Positions 6,909-14,248 of a stretch of 20,418 nucleotides of DNA are shown here, piece by piece; position 1 is the first letter of the stretch; each line of letters opens with the position of its first letter. Below the pieces are notes generated by a model. That model was not told where the DNA came from. It saw only the letters and a program-made list of their open reading frames with translations, and did no database searches. This DNA comes from an uncultured Rhodobacterales bacterium (lineage in GTDB: Bacteria > Pseudomonadota > Alphaproteobacteria > Rhodobacterales > Rhodobacteraceae), in NCBI GenBank assembly GCA_937901055.1, contig CALCGO010000510.1, positions 1 through 20,418 on the forward strand, in the 5' to 3' direction. The position numbers were made by a program, and so were the translations under genes.

Positions 6909-8155
6909 TCGACCAGCAAATCGACCCAAACCATCCGATGGTTTGACGCGCCTTCCCGCCCTTCAGCAATCATATGCCCGTCAGGCGTATCTGACGCTGG
7001 CCAGAAAACGCCGCTGTCCGTTACGGTCAAACTAGCAGACGGCAGCGCGTAATCGACCCGCATGTTGCCGATATCCGCGTCCCATTCCACTGTATCCTGT
7101 GCTGGATTTCCGACATGCGCACTGTTCGCGCCGCCGTACCTATGCGAAGCCGCCTCCGCCCCTTCTGAGCCTTGTTGCGGGTCCCTCACCAGCGGATGGC
7201 TTAACAAAGCGTGAATGCCGCGCTTTTGTCCTTCCCCATCGTTGGGATCATTGTTCATATCACCCAGAAGAACAAAGTCGGTTGCGTTAAACTCTGCCTG
7301 CCGCCCTGAATCGTCCGTGAACGAAACTCCATCCAGATAGGAAACCCAAAATCCGATTTCCGCGTCGTTGCGTAATCCGTTCAGATTTTCTACGCCGTCA
7401 AAAACCGGTGGCGTAGGATGCGCGGCCAGCATATTCACCCGCCGCCCGTTTGGAAAAACCACAGGCACATCCCAATGCGACTTTGAAGATAAACGAAACG
7501 CGGTGATCACATTTTCCGGCAAATACGCCAATCCTTCGGCATTCACCGGCAACATCACATCCGGTAAATCCGTCCATTTCAGCAATGAAAAACTGCGCGC
7601 CGCTTGCATATCAATCGGGAACCTAGACAAGAGCGCCATCCCCTCACTGCCCGGAAATCGCCCAAAACCGAAAGCATCTGCCCACTCGTCCGGCGAGCCA
7701 TCACCGTCGAGATCCAGCCTCGACGAGACCCCCTCGTTTCCCATCGGGGTATAGAAGTATTCATAGTTTATCGCACTCTCGCCTTTGCCTAGTTCACTGC
7801 GAAAGGCATCCAAAGCCAGATTGGTGAAATCTGAGTCGAACTCGTTCAACAGCAAAATATCCGGCCGGACATGCTGAATAATGGCCACGACTGCCAACAC
7901 CTGTGCATCTTTTCCCGACATAATGCCCTTCAACAACACCCCGGGACCGCGGCGCCCTAAAGAGACATTGAACGTCGCGATGCGAACCGTTTCGGCGATG
8001 CAGAAAGTTGTGGAGAAAAGTAGGAAGACCAAAGCCGCAATAATACGGCCTGCGTTTACCCTTGAACGCGCGAGAGTATCCGTGCGATTTTTAGCATGGC
8101 AGAAGCGCGCGCAATCAGGCTGGTCGCAATGAACACCCATAATGTCGCCGCCCAT
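6905..8155 (-). CDS. Secreted endonuclease/exonuclease/phosphatase-fold protein, start uncertain
   Basis: This protein has an endonuclease/exonuclease/phosphatase domain: ATFNV (Asn63 in this numbering), the catalytic-Glu block LLLNEFD (Glu105), GDMNNDP (Asp299/Asn301), and the terminal histidine in SNHRMVWVDLL. A hydrophobic stretch GRIIAALVFLLFSTTFCIAE, preceded by arginines, looks like a signal peptide, so the mature enzyme starting near ETVRIATFNV is probably periplasmic or extracellular. A D-x-D-x-D-G motif (DLDGDG, 148-153) resembles a calcium-binding loop. It probably acts on DNA, RNA or a phosphoester; the exact substrate is unknown. The start is uncertain. ATGs at 8155 and 8140 lie inside the preceding membrane-protein gene, while the only closer start is a TTG at 8032 within the signal peptide. 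The outer bound is given here. The gene follows leuC-leuD and the membrane protein on the same strand. Confidence 0.85.
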   Translation of the reverse strand: MGGDIMGVHCDQPDCARFCHAKNRTDTLARSRVNAGRIIAALVFLLFSTTFCIAETVRIATFNVSLGRRGPGVLLKGIMSGKDAQVLAVVAIIQHVRPDILLLNEFDSDFTNLALDAFRSELGKGESAINYEYFYTPMGNEGVSSRLDLDGDGSPDEWADAFGFGRFPGSEGMALLSRFPIDMQAARSFSLLKWTDLPDVMLPVNAEGLAYLPENVITAFRLSSKSHWDVPVVFPNGRRVNMLAAHPTPPVFDGVENLNGLRNDAEIGFWVSYLDGVSFTDDSGRQAEFNATDFVLLGDMNNDPNDGEGQKRGIHALLSHPLVRDPQQGSEGAEAASHRYGGANSAHVGNPAQDTVEWDADIGNMRVDYALPSASLTVTDSGVFWPASDTPDGHMIAEGREGASNHRMVWVDLLVD

Positions 8156-8850
8156 ACCATCACCTGATTATTCTCGAATATATCGACCGTCAGCCACTCG
8201 AATCCATAGGTAGGGATAAATGGTAAAGCATAGATTAACGCGACCCCGAGCAAGACGTTGAAATATGCATCACGTCGCAAACGCTTGGTTATCGACCCAC
8301 CGTCGGACGGCTGGAATGTCGGTAAATTCTCCCAGAGATTAAAGTTCTCGCGGTCGCGCGGCCATCCGAATACCCACAAAATCAAGGAAAATGCCAACGT
8401 CATACCGACGCCCACAACAAAGCTGGTTGTAATGCTGTAAACCAGCAAAATCGCCGTCGTGTCAGAAAAACGTGAATCCGAAAGTATGTTATCTATCGCC
8501 ATTGATACCGGACTGTACTGGAAATCGAACAACTGCGCCGCTTGTTGTGCCCAGTCCACCAGCGTTGAGTCGCTTAGCCCCAATTCAACCGCCCGACAAA
8601 CCAACGTAATAGTCACAACCTGCATAGCGATCGTGAATGCCCTGAAGCGGTTGTAAGGGGGCGCATACCGGAAATCGACAAAGCCCGGTGTACTCGAACC
8701 GTATTCAAAGAACGTAAACATTCCGATGATCGCGCCAATGATCAGCGCAAACTCCACCGCCCCCTGCGATGCAGAGGGGAGCAACAGCGATGGGATCGCA
8801 GCAACAACTACGAACCAAAGTGCTCTGAATATAGCCCCCAAAAGGCGCAT
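8056..8850 (-). CDS. Six-helix integral membrane protein of unknown function
   Basis: This is a 264-residue membrane protein with six predicted transmembrane segments at about residues 5-25, 32-50, 70-90, 132-160, 196-215 and 229-250. The loop between segments four and five is charged (WPRDRENFNLWENLP, then ITKRLRRD). I recognise no domain. The ATG at 8850 is preferred because the first helix begins right after it. An upstream in-frame start at 8952 would add 34 basic, low-complexity residues encoded within the leuD coding region. No strong ribosome binding site is seen at 8850. The gene starts 49 bp after the leuD stop and overlaps the 5' region of the EEP gene, so it is probably part of a leuC-leuD-membrane protein-EEP transcript. 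A link to leucine metabolism is not implied by its sequence. Confidence 0.8.
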   Translation of the reverse strand: MRLLGAIFRALWFVVVAAIPSLLLPSASQGAVEFALIIGAIIGMFTFFEYGSSTPGFVDFRYAPPYNRFRAFTIAMQVVTITLVCRAVELGLSDSTLVDWAQQAAQLFDFQYSPVSMAIDNILSDSRFSDTTAILLVYSITTSFVVGVGMTLAFSLILWVFGWPRDRENFNLWENLPTFQPSDGGSITKRLRRDAYFNVLLGVALIYALPFIPTYGFEWLTVDIFENNQVMVWAATLWVFIATSLIARASAMLKIARILSRVQG

Positions 8851-8899
8851 ATACGCCCGCCCCGTTCCTGTTGTGATCCCGCTTTCGCGAGACCTGGCT

Positions 8900-9505
8900 T
8901 CAAACCCAGGGCGTTGCCGCCCCGTACTGCTTTTCGAACGCGTCGATCGCATTTGATTTTTGCAACGTCAGACCAATATCATCCAGCCCGTTTAGCAAAC
9001 AATGCTTCTTAAACGCATCCACCGTGAACTCTATCTCACCACCATCAGGTCCTGTAATAACCTGATTCTCTAAATCAACTGTTACCACCGCATTGGCCCC
9101 TCGGCCGGCGTCGTCCATCAATTTGTCGACATCTTCCTGCGGTAATACAATGGGCAGGATTCCATTTTTGAAACAATTATTAAAAAAGATATCGGCAAAA
9201 CTTGTGGATATTACTACACGAATTCCAAAATCGAGCAAGGCCCAAGGTGCATGTTCACGCGAAGAACCGCATCCAAAGTTATCCCCTGCCACGATAATCT
9301 CGGAATTTCGGTATGCTGGCTTGTTCAAAACGAAGTCCGGTTTCTCGTTGCCATCAGCGTCAAAACGCATCTCGTCGAACAGGTTTTTGCCCAAACCGGA
9401 ACGCTTGATGGTCTTCAAAAACAGCTTCGGAATAATCATATCGGTGTCGATGTTGATCAGCGGCATAGGCGCTGCAACGCCGGTTACTTTATCAAATTTT
9501 TCCAT
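8900..9505 (-). CDS. leuD: 3-isopropylmalate dehydratase small subunit
   Basis: This is the swivelling small subunit of isopropylmalate isomerase, which with LeuC converts 2-isopropylmalate to 3-isopropylmalate. At 201 residues it is normal length. Diagnostic features are PLINIDTDMIIPKLFLK near the N-terminus, the conserved GDNFGCGSSREHAPWAL active-site segment, and SFADIFFNNCFKNGILPI. The ATG at 9505 is preceded by AAGGAG nine bases upstream. That site overlaps the leuC stop codon (TAAGGAG), so translation of the two subunits is very probably coupled, which suits a 1:1 heterodimer. Identification is secure. Confidence 0.97.
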   Translation of the reverse strand: MEKFDKVTGVAAPMPLINIDTDMIIPKLFLKTIKRSGLGKNLFDEMRFDADGNEKPDFVLNKPAYRNSEIIVAGDNFGCGSSREHAPWALLDFGIRVVISTSFADIFFNNCFKNGILPIVLPQEDVDKLMDDAGRGANAVVTVDLENQVITGPDGGEIEFTVDAFKKHCLLNGLDDIGLTLQKSNAIDAFEKQYGAATPWV

Positions 9506-9517
9506 TTTCCGAACTCC

Positions 9518-10921
9518 TTACAGATCACGAACGTCGGTCAAATGACCGGTCAAAGCGGCAGCGGCGGCCATTGCTGGCGACACTAGGTGTGTACGCCCCC
9601 CACGACCCTGACGGCCCTCAAAATTGCGGTTGGTTGTTGCGGCGCAACGTTCACCTTCTTCCAATTTGTCTGGATTCATTGCCAGACACATGGAACAACC
9701 GGCCAATCGCCACTCAAACCCCGCATCGGAAAGAATTTGCGCAATTCCTTCTTCCTCGGCCTGTGCACGCACCAAACCGGAACCCGGCACAACAATCGCA
9801 CGCATTCCGTCTTTGATCTTCTTGCCTTTCACAACATCAGCCACAGCGCGCAAATCCTCGATCCGCCCGTTCGTACACGACCCGACGAAAACCGTGTCGA
9901 TCTCGATGTCGGTCAACTTCATGCCAGCAGTCAGGCCCATATATTCCAACGAACGTGCAACTGCATCTACCTTGCCGCCTTCAAAATCTTCGGGGCTTGG
10001 CACTATTCCTGTAATAGGCAGAACATCCTCAGGGCTAGTACCCCAAGTAACCGCAGGCGCAATGTCTTCGCCCTTGATGGTCAACACTTTGTCGAAATGT
10101 GCGCCCTCGTCACTAAAGAGGGCTTTCCACGCTTCCATCGCCATTTCCCAGTGTCCAGCTTTTGGTGCATGTGGGCGGCCCTTGACGTATTCGAACGTTT
10201 TTTCGTCCGGTGCAATCAAGCCAGCGCGAGCGCCACCCTCGATCGCCATATTGCAGACGGTCATGCGACCTTCCATGGTCAAATCACGGATCGCTTCGCC
10301 GCAATATTCGATCACATAGCCCGTACCACCAGCCGTACCGGTTAACCCGATAACCGTCATTGTGATGTCTTTGGCCGTAACACCGGACGGCAGCTTGCCA
10401 GTAATTTCGACCTTCATGTTCTTCGACTTGGCCTGAATAAGCGTCTGCGTCGCCAAGACATGTTCGACCTCGGATGTACCGATACCATGCGCCAACGCAC
10501 CAAATGCACCGTGGGTCGCCGTGTGACTGTCACCGCAAACGATGGTCATGCCGGGCAATGTCCAGCCCTGCTCGGGCCCAATGATATGCACAACACCTTG
10601 GCGAACATCGTCCACCGGATAGTAATGCACACCGAAATCCTTGGCGTTTTTATCAAGTGCTTCCAGCTGAATGCGTGATTCCTCGTTCTTCACAACACCG
10701 TCAACACGATCAAGCGTTGTCGGTACATTGTGGTCCGGAACGGCAATGGTTTTATCTGGTGCATGTACTTCACGTCCAGCAGCCCGCAAGCCTTCAAACG
10801 CCTGAGGGCTGGTTACTTCGTGTACCAGATGGCGGTCGATATATAGAAGAGACGTTCCATCAGCATCTTCGCTGATCAAATGGGCATCCCAGATTTTGTC
10901 ATATAGAGTCTTGGCGGTCAT
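9518..10921 (-). CDS. leuC: 3-isopropylmalate dehydratase large subunit
   Basis: This is the aconitase-family large subunit that binds the 4Fe-4S cluster and, with LeuD, isomerises 2-isopropylmalate. It has 467 residues, the usual length. The three cluster cysteines are visible: Cys349 in VFVGSCTNGRIEDL and Cys409 and Cys412 in LAGCSMCLAMNPDKL. Other family signatures are DNVPTT-like DHNVPTT, the CGDSHTATHGAFGALAHGIGTSEVEHV block and EGGARAGLIAPDE. The ATG at 10921 has GGGAG about eight bases upstream. The stop codon is fused to the leuD ribosome binding site. A 182-bp region separates it from the next gene upstream and would hold its promoter; I could not identify convincing -35/-10 boxes there, but a possible 28-codon ORF lies in it. 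Confidence 0.98.
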   Translation of the reverse strand: MTAKTLYDKIWDAHLISEDADGTSLLYIDRHLVHEVTSPQAFEGLRAAGREVHAPDKTIAVPDHNVPTTLDRVDGVVKNEESRIQLEALDKNAKDFGVHYYPVDDVRQGVVHIIGPEQGWTLPGMTIVCGDSHTATHGAFGALAHGIGTSEVEHVLATQTLIQAKSKNMKVEITGKLPSGVTAKDITMTVIGLTGTAGGTGYVIEYCGEAIRDLTMEGRMTVCNMAIEGGARAGLIAPDEKTFEYVKGRPHAPKAGHWEMAMEAWKALFSDEGAHFDKVLTIKGEDIAPAVTWGTSPEDVLPITGIVPSPEDFEGGKVDAVARSLEYMGLTAGMKLTDIEIDTVFVGSCTNGRIEDLRAVADVVKGKKIKDGMRAIVVPGSGLVRAQAEEEGIAQILSDAGFEWRLAGCSMCLAMNPDKLEEGERCAATTNRNFEGRQGRGGRTHLVSPAMAAAAALTGHLTDVRDL

Positions 10922-10978
10922 AGTTTTCTCCCGCGTAGGTGTGAGTTGTGTTTATTCGAGTGACAGGGCGCGCGCAAT

Positions 10979-11065
10979 TCAGGCGTCAGCGGCCAACCTC
11001 AACGCCTCGGCGTGGAAGCGCCATGGCAGGCGTGTGTGGTCATCCATGTCAAAAACTTTGGTCAT
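10979..11065 (-). CDS. Possible 28-codon small ORF upstream of leuC
   Basis: An ATG-to-TGA ORF of 28 codons lies in the 182-bp region between the DUF6653-like gene and leuC, ending 57 bases before the leuC ATG. The peptide begins MTKVFDMDDHTRLPWRF and ends LRLAADA. Codon choice is like that of the neighbouring genes and the composition is protein-like rather than random. No good ribosome binding site precedes it. It holds only three leucine codons, spread out, so it is not an obvious leucine attenuator peptide. It may be a small protein, a leader, or chance. Confidence 0.3.
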   Translation of the reverse strand: MTKVFDMDDHTRLPWRFHAEALRLAADA

Positions 11066-11103
11066 AGGGCGCGTTTACAGGGGAATTGCCGTGGGGGCAA
11101 CGT

Positions 11104-11610
11104 TCATCGTAACCATGCAGCATACTGGGCATTTTCGCGTGCCATGTCGTCATACAGCCAAACCATTCGGTCCAGAAACCACATTTTGAATATCACGATC
11201 AGAACCACACCAATAAACGCCGGCCAAAAATCCAACTTCCATAAACCGTAGCCAACAAATGGCATCCCCACACCCGCCAACGAGCTTAATACAAGCGCCG
11301 CCTTTGCGTGATGATCGGGAATGGGCGTGTCTTTACGTGCCAACCACACGCGTTCCCCCATCACAGCCCGAGACGCCCACGACCGCGTCGATTTCGGTGC
11401 AGGAAAAGCCCGAGGATTATACCTGGTCCAGACGGCCAACACCAAGACAAGCGCAAGGGACCACCAGCCAACCCAAATGCGGGCCCATATAGCCAATGCC
11501 AACAATGGCAGGATGATAAAGCGTGACCAGACGCTCCAAGGGTTGGCATGGCGCAACCACGTCGCTTCATCCATGCCCATGGCATCCGCCATTGCTTTGA
11601 TTGGTTTCAT
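11104..11610 (-). CDS. DUF6653-like small membrane protein
   Basis: This 168-residue protein has the segment W-x-RHANPWSVWSRF near residue 18-31. That matches my recollection of the DUF6653 family, whose members carry an HANPWSVW signature before a pair of helices. Two hydrophobic helices follow (about residues 31-61), then a loop with PRAFPAPKSTRSWASRAV-type sequence, then two more helices at about 104-145. The function of the family is not known to me. The ATG at 11610 has AAGGA six bases upstream, which includes the last bases of the stop codon of the M32 carboxypeptidase gene, so the two genes are translationally coupled and form an operon. It is very tryptophan-rich. The family assignment is from memory and could not be checked by search. 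Confidence 0.75.
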   Translation of the reverse strand: MKPIKAMADAMGMDEATWLRHANPWSVWSRFIILPLLALAIWARIWVGWWSLALVLVLAVWTRYNPRAFPAPKSTRSWASRAVMGERVWLARKDTPIPDHHAKAALVLSSLAGVGMPFVGYGLWKLDFWPAFIGVVLIVIFKMWFLDRMVWLYDDMARENAQYAAWLR

Positions 11611-11619
11611 CGTGGTTCC

Positions 11620-13116
11620 TTAAAGGTCGTAAAGATCAGTGAATTTGTGTTCCAGATAGGCCAGCAATGGTTTTTCTGTTGGGGTATGGCCGACGGCATC
11701 CGCAATAATCTGTTCGGGGGCTGAAGAATGTGCCTTCTGGTGAATATTCTCGCCCAGCCACGCTAGCGCATTAGACGTGTCGCCCTTGGCAAAATCATCG
11801 TCCAGCGTGGGCATCACTTCCTGCATTTGCGCGAACAACTCGCCCGCATAGATATTGCCCAACGAATAGGTCGGGAAGTACCCGAATAATCCAACCGACC
11901 AGTGCACATCTTGCAACACACCATGCGCCGCATCGGGCACGTCTACGCCAAAGTCACGCTTGAAAGTATCGTTCCATGCGGCCTCTAGATCAGCGACCTG
12001 AAGCTCGTCACGGATCAACGCGCGCTCCAACTCGAACCGCATCAATACATGGAGGTTATAGTGCAGCTCGTCCGCCTCTGTGCGTATGAAACCTGATTCC
12101 ACACGGTTGGCGGCGCGATACAATGCCTCGCCATCCTTCAGGCCAAAATCACCCATTTCATCCCGCATCACGCCAAACATCCATTCGCAGAATGCACGGC
12201 TGCGACCGATCTGGTTTTCCAGCATCCGTGACTGGCTTTCATGCACGCCCATAGAGGCGTACTTGCCTGCCGGTTGCATCGCCAGTTCCGCAGGCATCCC
12301 CTGTTCGTATTTCGAGTGCCCGACCTCATGGATAGTCGAATAATAGCAGTTGAACACGTTTTTCGGGTCAACGCGCGTCGTGATCCGTGAATCATTGTTG
12401 TTACCGGAACTGAATGGGTGCACGGCCAGATCAATCCGGCCCGCATCCCAATCATATTCAAACGCCGTCGCCAACCTATTGGCCACTGCCATTTGCACAT
12501 CACCCGAAAATTCACCCTGAACGGTTGCGACATCCATGCCCTTATCCGCAATCGCACCGCGAAGTTCGGTCAAACCGGGGCGTAAACGGCCCAGCAATTC
12601 CGCCAGTGGGCCAGATTTGGCGCCCGGTTCGTAATCGTTCAGCAACGCATCATAGAGATCACCGCCATCAGCCAGACAGGCCGCCTCCTGTCGGCGCAAA
12701 TCGAGTACCTTTTCCAACGTTGGCGCAAAAGCCGCGAAATCATTCGCCGCCCGCGCGTCCGCCCAAACTTGTTGCGAAGCCGACGTCACCCGCGCGATCT
12801 CGCTAGCCAAATCCGCTGGAATTTTCGTCGCCCGTGCATACGCCTTCTTCGCTTCCGCGACGTTCACCTTGCCCGCGGCATCCAACGTGCTTTCGTCAAT
12901 GGAATCAAACCACTCAGGCAGCCGGATATCCGTGTTCCGCATATGAATGACCGACTCCAACGCCGCGTTATGCTCGGAGCGCTGAGCGTTCCCCTTACGA
13001 GGCATCATCACCTCTTGGTCCCACATAATAATCCCGCCAATCTGCTCCAACGCAGATGTGGTTTTCAGGTGGTCAAGCAAGGTGTCATAGGCAGAGTTAG
13101 TCATAATTGTTTCCAT
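11620..13116 (-). CDS. M32-family zinc carboxypeptidase
   Basis: This is a metallocarboxypeptidase of the Taq carboxypeptidase (M32) family, which removes C-terminal amino acids from peptides in the cytoplasm. It has 498 residues, normal for the family. Signatures are MWDQEVMMP near residue 31, the substrate-region VHPFSSGNNNDSRITTR (232-247), the zinc site HEVGH (263-267) with the third ligand Glu293 in HESQSR, IRTEADELHYNLH, and the C-terminal QDVHWSVGLFGYFPTYSLGN. Two ATGs are possible, 13116 and 13104. Neither has a strong ribosome binding site, although GGA lies suitably upstream of the second. The gene follows a LysR regulator by 54 bp on the same strand and is coupled to the DUF6653-like gene downstream. 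Confidence 0.95.
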   Translation of the reverse strand: METIMTNSAYDTLLDHLKTTSALEQIGGIIMWDQEVMMPRKGNAQRSEHNAALESVIHMRNTDIRLPEWFDSIDESTLDAAGKVNVAEAKKAYARATKIPADLASEIARVTSASQQVWADARAANDFAAFAPTLEKVLDLRRQEAACLADGGDLYDALLNDYEPGAKSGPLAELLGRLRPGLTELRGAIADKGMDVATVQGEFSGDVQMAVANRLATAFEYDWDAGRIDLAVHPFSSGNNNDSRITTRVDPKNVFNCYYSTIHEVGHSKYEQGMPAELAMQPAGKYASMGVHESQSRMLENQIGRSRAFCEWMFGVMRDEMGDFGLKDGEALYRAANRVESGFIRTEADELHYNLHVLMRFELERALIRDELQVADLEAAWNDTFKRDFGVDVPDAAHGVLQDVHWSVGLFGYFPTYSLGNIYAGELFAQMQEVMPTLDDDFAKGDTSNALAWLGENIHQKAHSSAPEQIIADAVGHTPTEKPLLAYLEHKFTDLYDL

Positions 13117-13170
13117 GTATTTAAAAGGATTAAAAAAAATACTGTAGCGCTAAAAAATTTGATCTTGAGC

Positions 13171-14091
13171 TTAAGAAGGAAATTCCTCTCCTTCATCCGA
13201 ATTCGGGGCCATGCCCATTTCGGCGATAGTCCTGCGCAAGATATTGCAGAACCGAACTGTAGCTAGTGTCGGCTTGCGGTTTTCGTTCCATATCAAATAG
13301 ACACTCCGCCAATACTCGTTACCTTCGGGCACGCGAAATACAAGATCAGAGGGCAGCGAAAGGCCACCAAGTTCTGGCATCGGCGAGACGTACTCTCCGC
13401 CACGAACAAATGATCTGATAGACAACGCACTCGCGACACGCAATCGCGCACTGGCGACAGCTTTCCTGACCGCCGGTTCTTGAATCTTATTGCACAAAAA
13501 GTGCGAAATCATTTGGGTTCTAGCGACATCGGACCAATACAGAGTTTCTTTGCGGCCAAGCTCGCTGTCGCGCGCGCAAAGCAGTCCAATCCTGTCTGAC
13601 AGAATAAGGGAGTACTTCACATTCGAACTGCCCCACACCACCAAGTCGTTTACGATACCAATATCTACGGTTTCCGCGCGAACGCCAGCGATGACTGCGT
13701 CATTTGTTAAGTCATCAATCTCGACAAGTATGTCCGGGTTTTCCTCACGCAGTGTTTTCACAACACGCGGCATCAAATTCGCCGCCGCTGCGGGGATCGC
13801 TGCTGTGCGTATCTGACCTTCGCCAGATTCAGCAAAATGCAAAATCGAAGAAATTGTATCTTCAAAATGCGCCAGCTCACGTTTGGCTTCGGCCAATGCA
13901 TGCACGCCAAGCTCGGTTAGCTGGTTTTTTCTGTCTGTTTGGAACAACGGCGCGCCCAATTCTTCTTCGAATTGCTTCAGCATCATTGAAACCGCAGCAG
14001 GTGAACGCTGTAGCGCCTTGGCCGCATTCGCAAGGTTTCCGGCTTCTGCCACCCCTACGAAATACCGCAGCATTTCTGTTTTAATAGCCAT
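13171..14091 (-). CDS. LysR-family transcriptional regulator
   Basis: This 306-residue LysR-type regulator has an N-terminal helix-turn-helix (LRYFVGVAEAGNLANAAKAL followed by SPAAVSMMLKQFEEELGAPLF, about residues 7-50). The effector domain begins near GQIRTAAIPAAAANLMP. The recognition helix carries SPAAVSMML rather than the more common SQPAVS. The ATG at 14091 is chosen, with GGGG about seven bases upstream; a TTG two codons earlier is possible. It diverges from pmbA across a 157-bp gap that contains a dyad suited to LysR binding, and it lies just upstream of the M32 carboxypeptidase on the same strand. Either the peptidase operon or the pmbA side could be its target. The effector is unknown. 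Confidence 0.92.
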   Translation of the reverse strand: MAIKTEMLRYFVGVAEAGNLANAAKALQRSPAAVSMMLKQFEEELGAPLFQTDRKNQLTELGVHALAEAKRELAHFEDTISSILHFAESGEGQIRTAAIPAAAANLMPRVVKTLREENPDILVEIDDLTNDAVIAGVRAETVDIGIVNDLVVWGSSNVKYSLILSDRIGLLCARDSELGRKETLYWSDVARTQMISHFLCNKIQEPAVRKAVASARLRVASALSIRSFVRGGEYVSPMPELGGLSLPSDLVFRVPEGNEYWRSVYLIWNENRKPTLATVRFCNILRRTIAEMGMAPNSDEGEEFPS

Positions 14092-14137
14092 TATCAAACC
14101 CCGTTAATTCCTATTGCATATATTACCTTAAGTTTTT

Positions 14138-14158
14138 CTGAAAGTGTTTTCATTTCAG
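14138..14158. promoter_or_regulatory. Dyad CTGAAA-N9-TTTCAG, candidate LysR operator
   Basis: A perfect 6-bp inverted repeat with a 9-base spacer lies 47 bases upstream of the LysR start, in the divergent region to pmbA. Dyads of this size and position are typical binding sites for LysR regulators acting on their own promoter or the divergent one. The surrounding DNA is A+T-rich compared with the flanking genes. It is a candidate only. Confidence 0.4.
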
Positions 14159-14197
14159 CAAATATTTACAAAATGGTCGTTCTGAGGGTGAAACCAC

Positions 14198-14222
14198 GCA
14201 CACATTGCTATAGATGGTGTGC
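14198..14222. promoter_or_regulatory. Inverted repeat GCACAC-N13-GTGTGC upstream of pmbA
   Basis: A 6-bp inverted repeat with a 13-base spacer lies 26 bases before the pmbA ATG and brackets the sequence TATAGA (14210-14215), which could be a -10 element. An operator enclosing the -10 would suit repression. No good -35 was found at the expected distance, so the promoter assignment is weak. Confidence 0.3.
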
Positions 14223-14248
14223 AACGCCAATTTTGAACGGGAAATCCG

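Noticed and set aside
8851..8952. N-terminal extension of the membrane protein by 34 codons
   Set aside because: The added residues are basic and low-complexity and are encoded within leuD; the first helix begins right after ATG 8850.
13117..13170. TAGCGCTA followed by a T run between the second LysR gene and M32
   Set aside because: The 8-bp palindrome has no loop and the A/T runs are general to this short gap, so a terminator is not supported.
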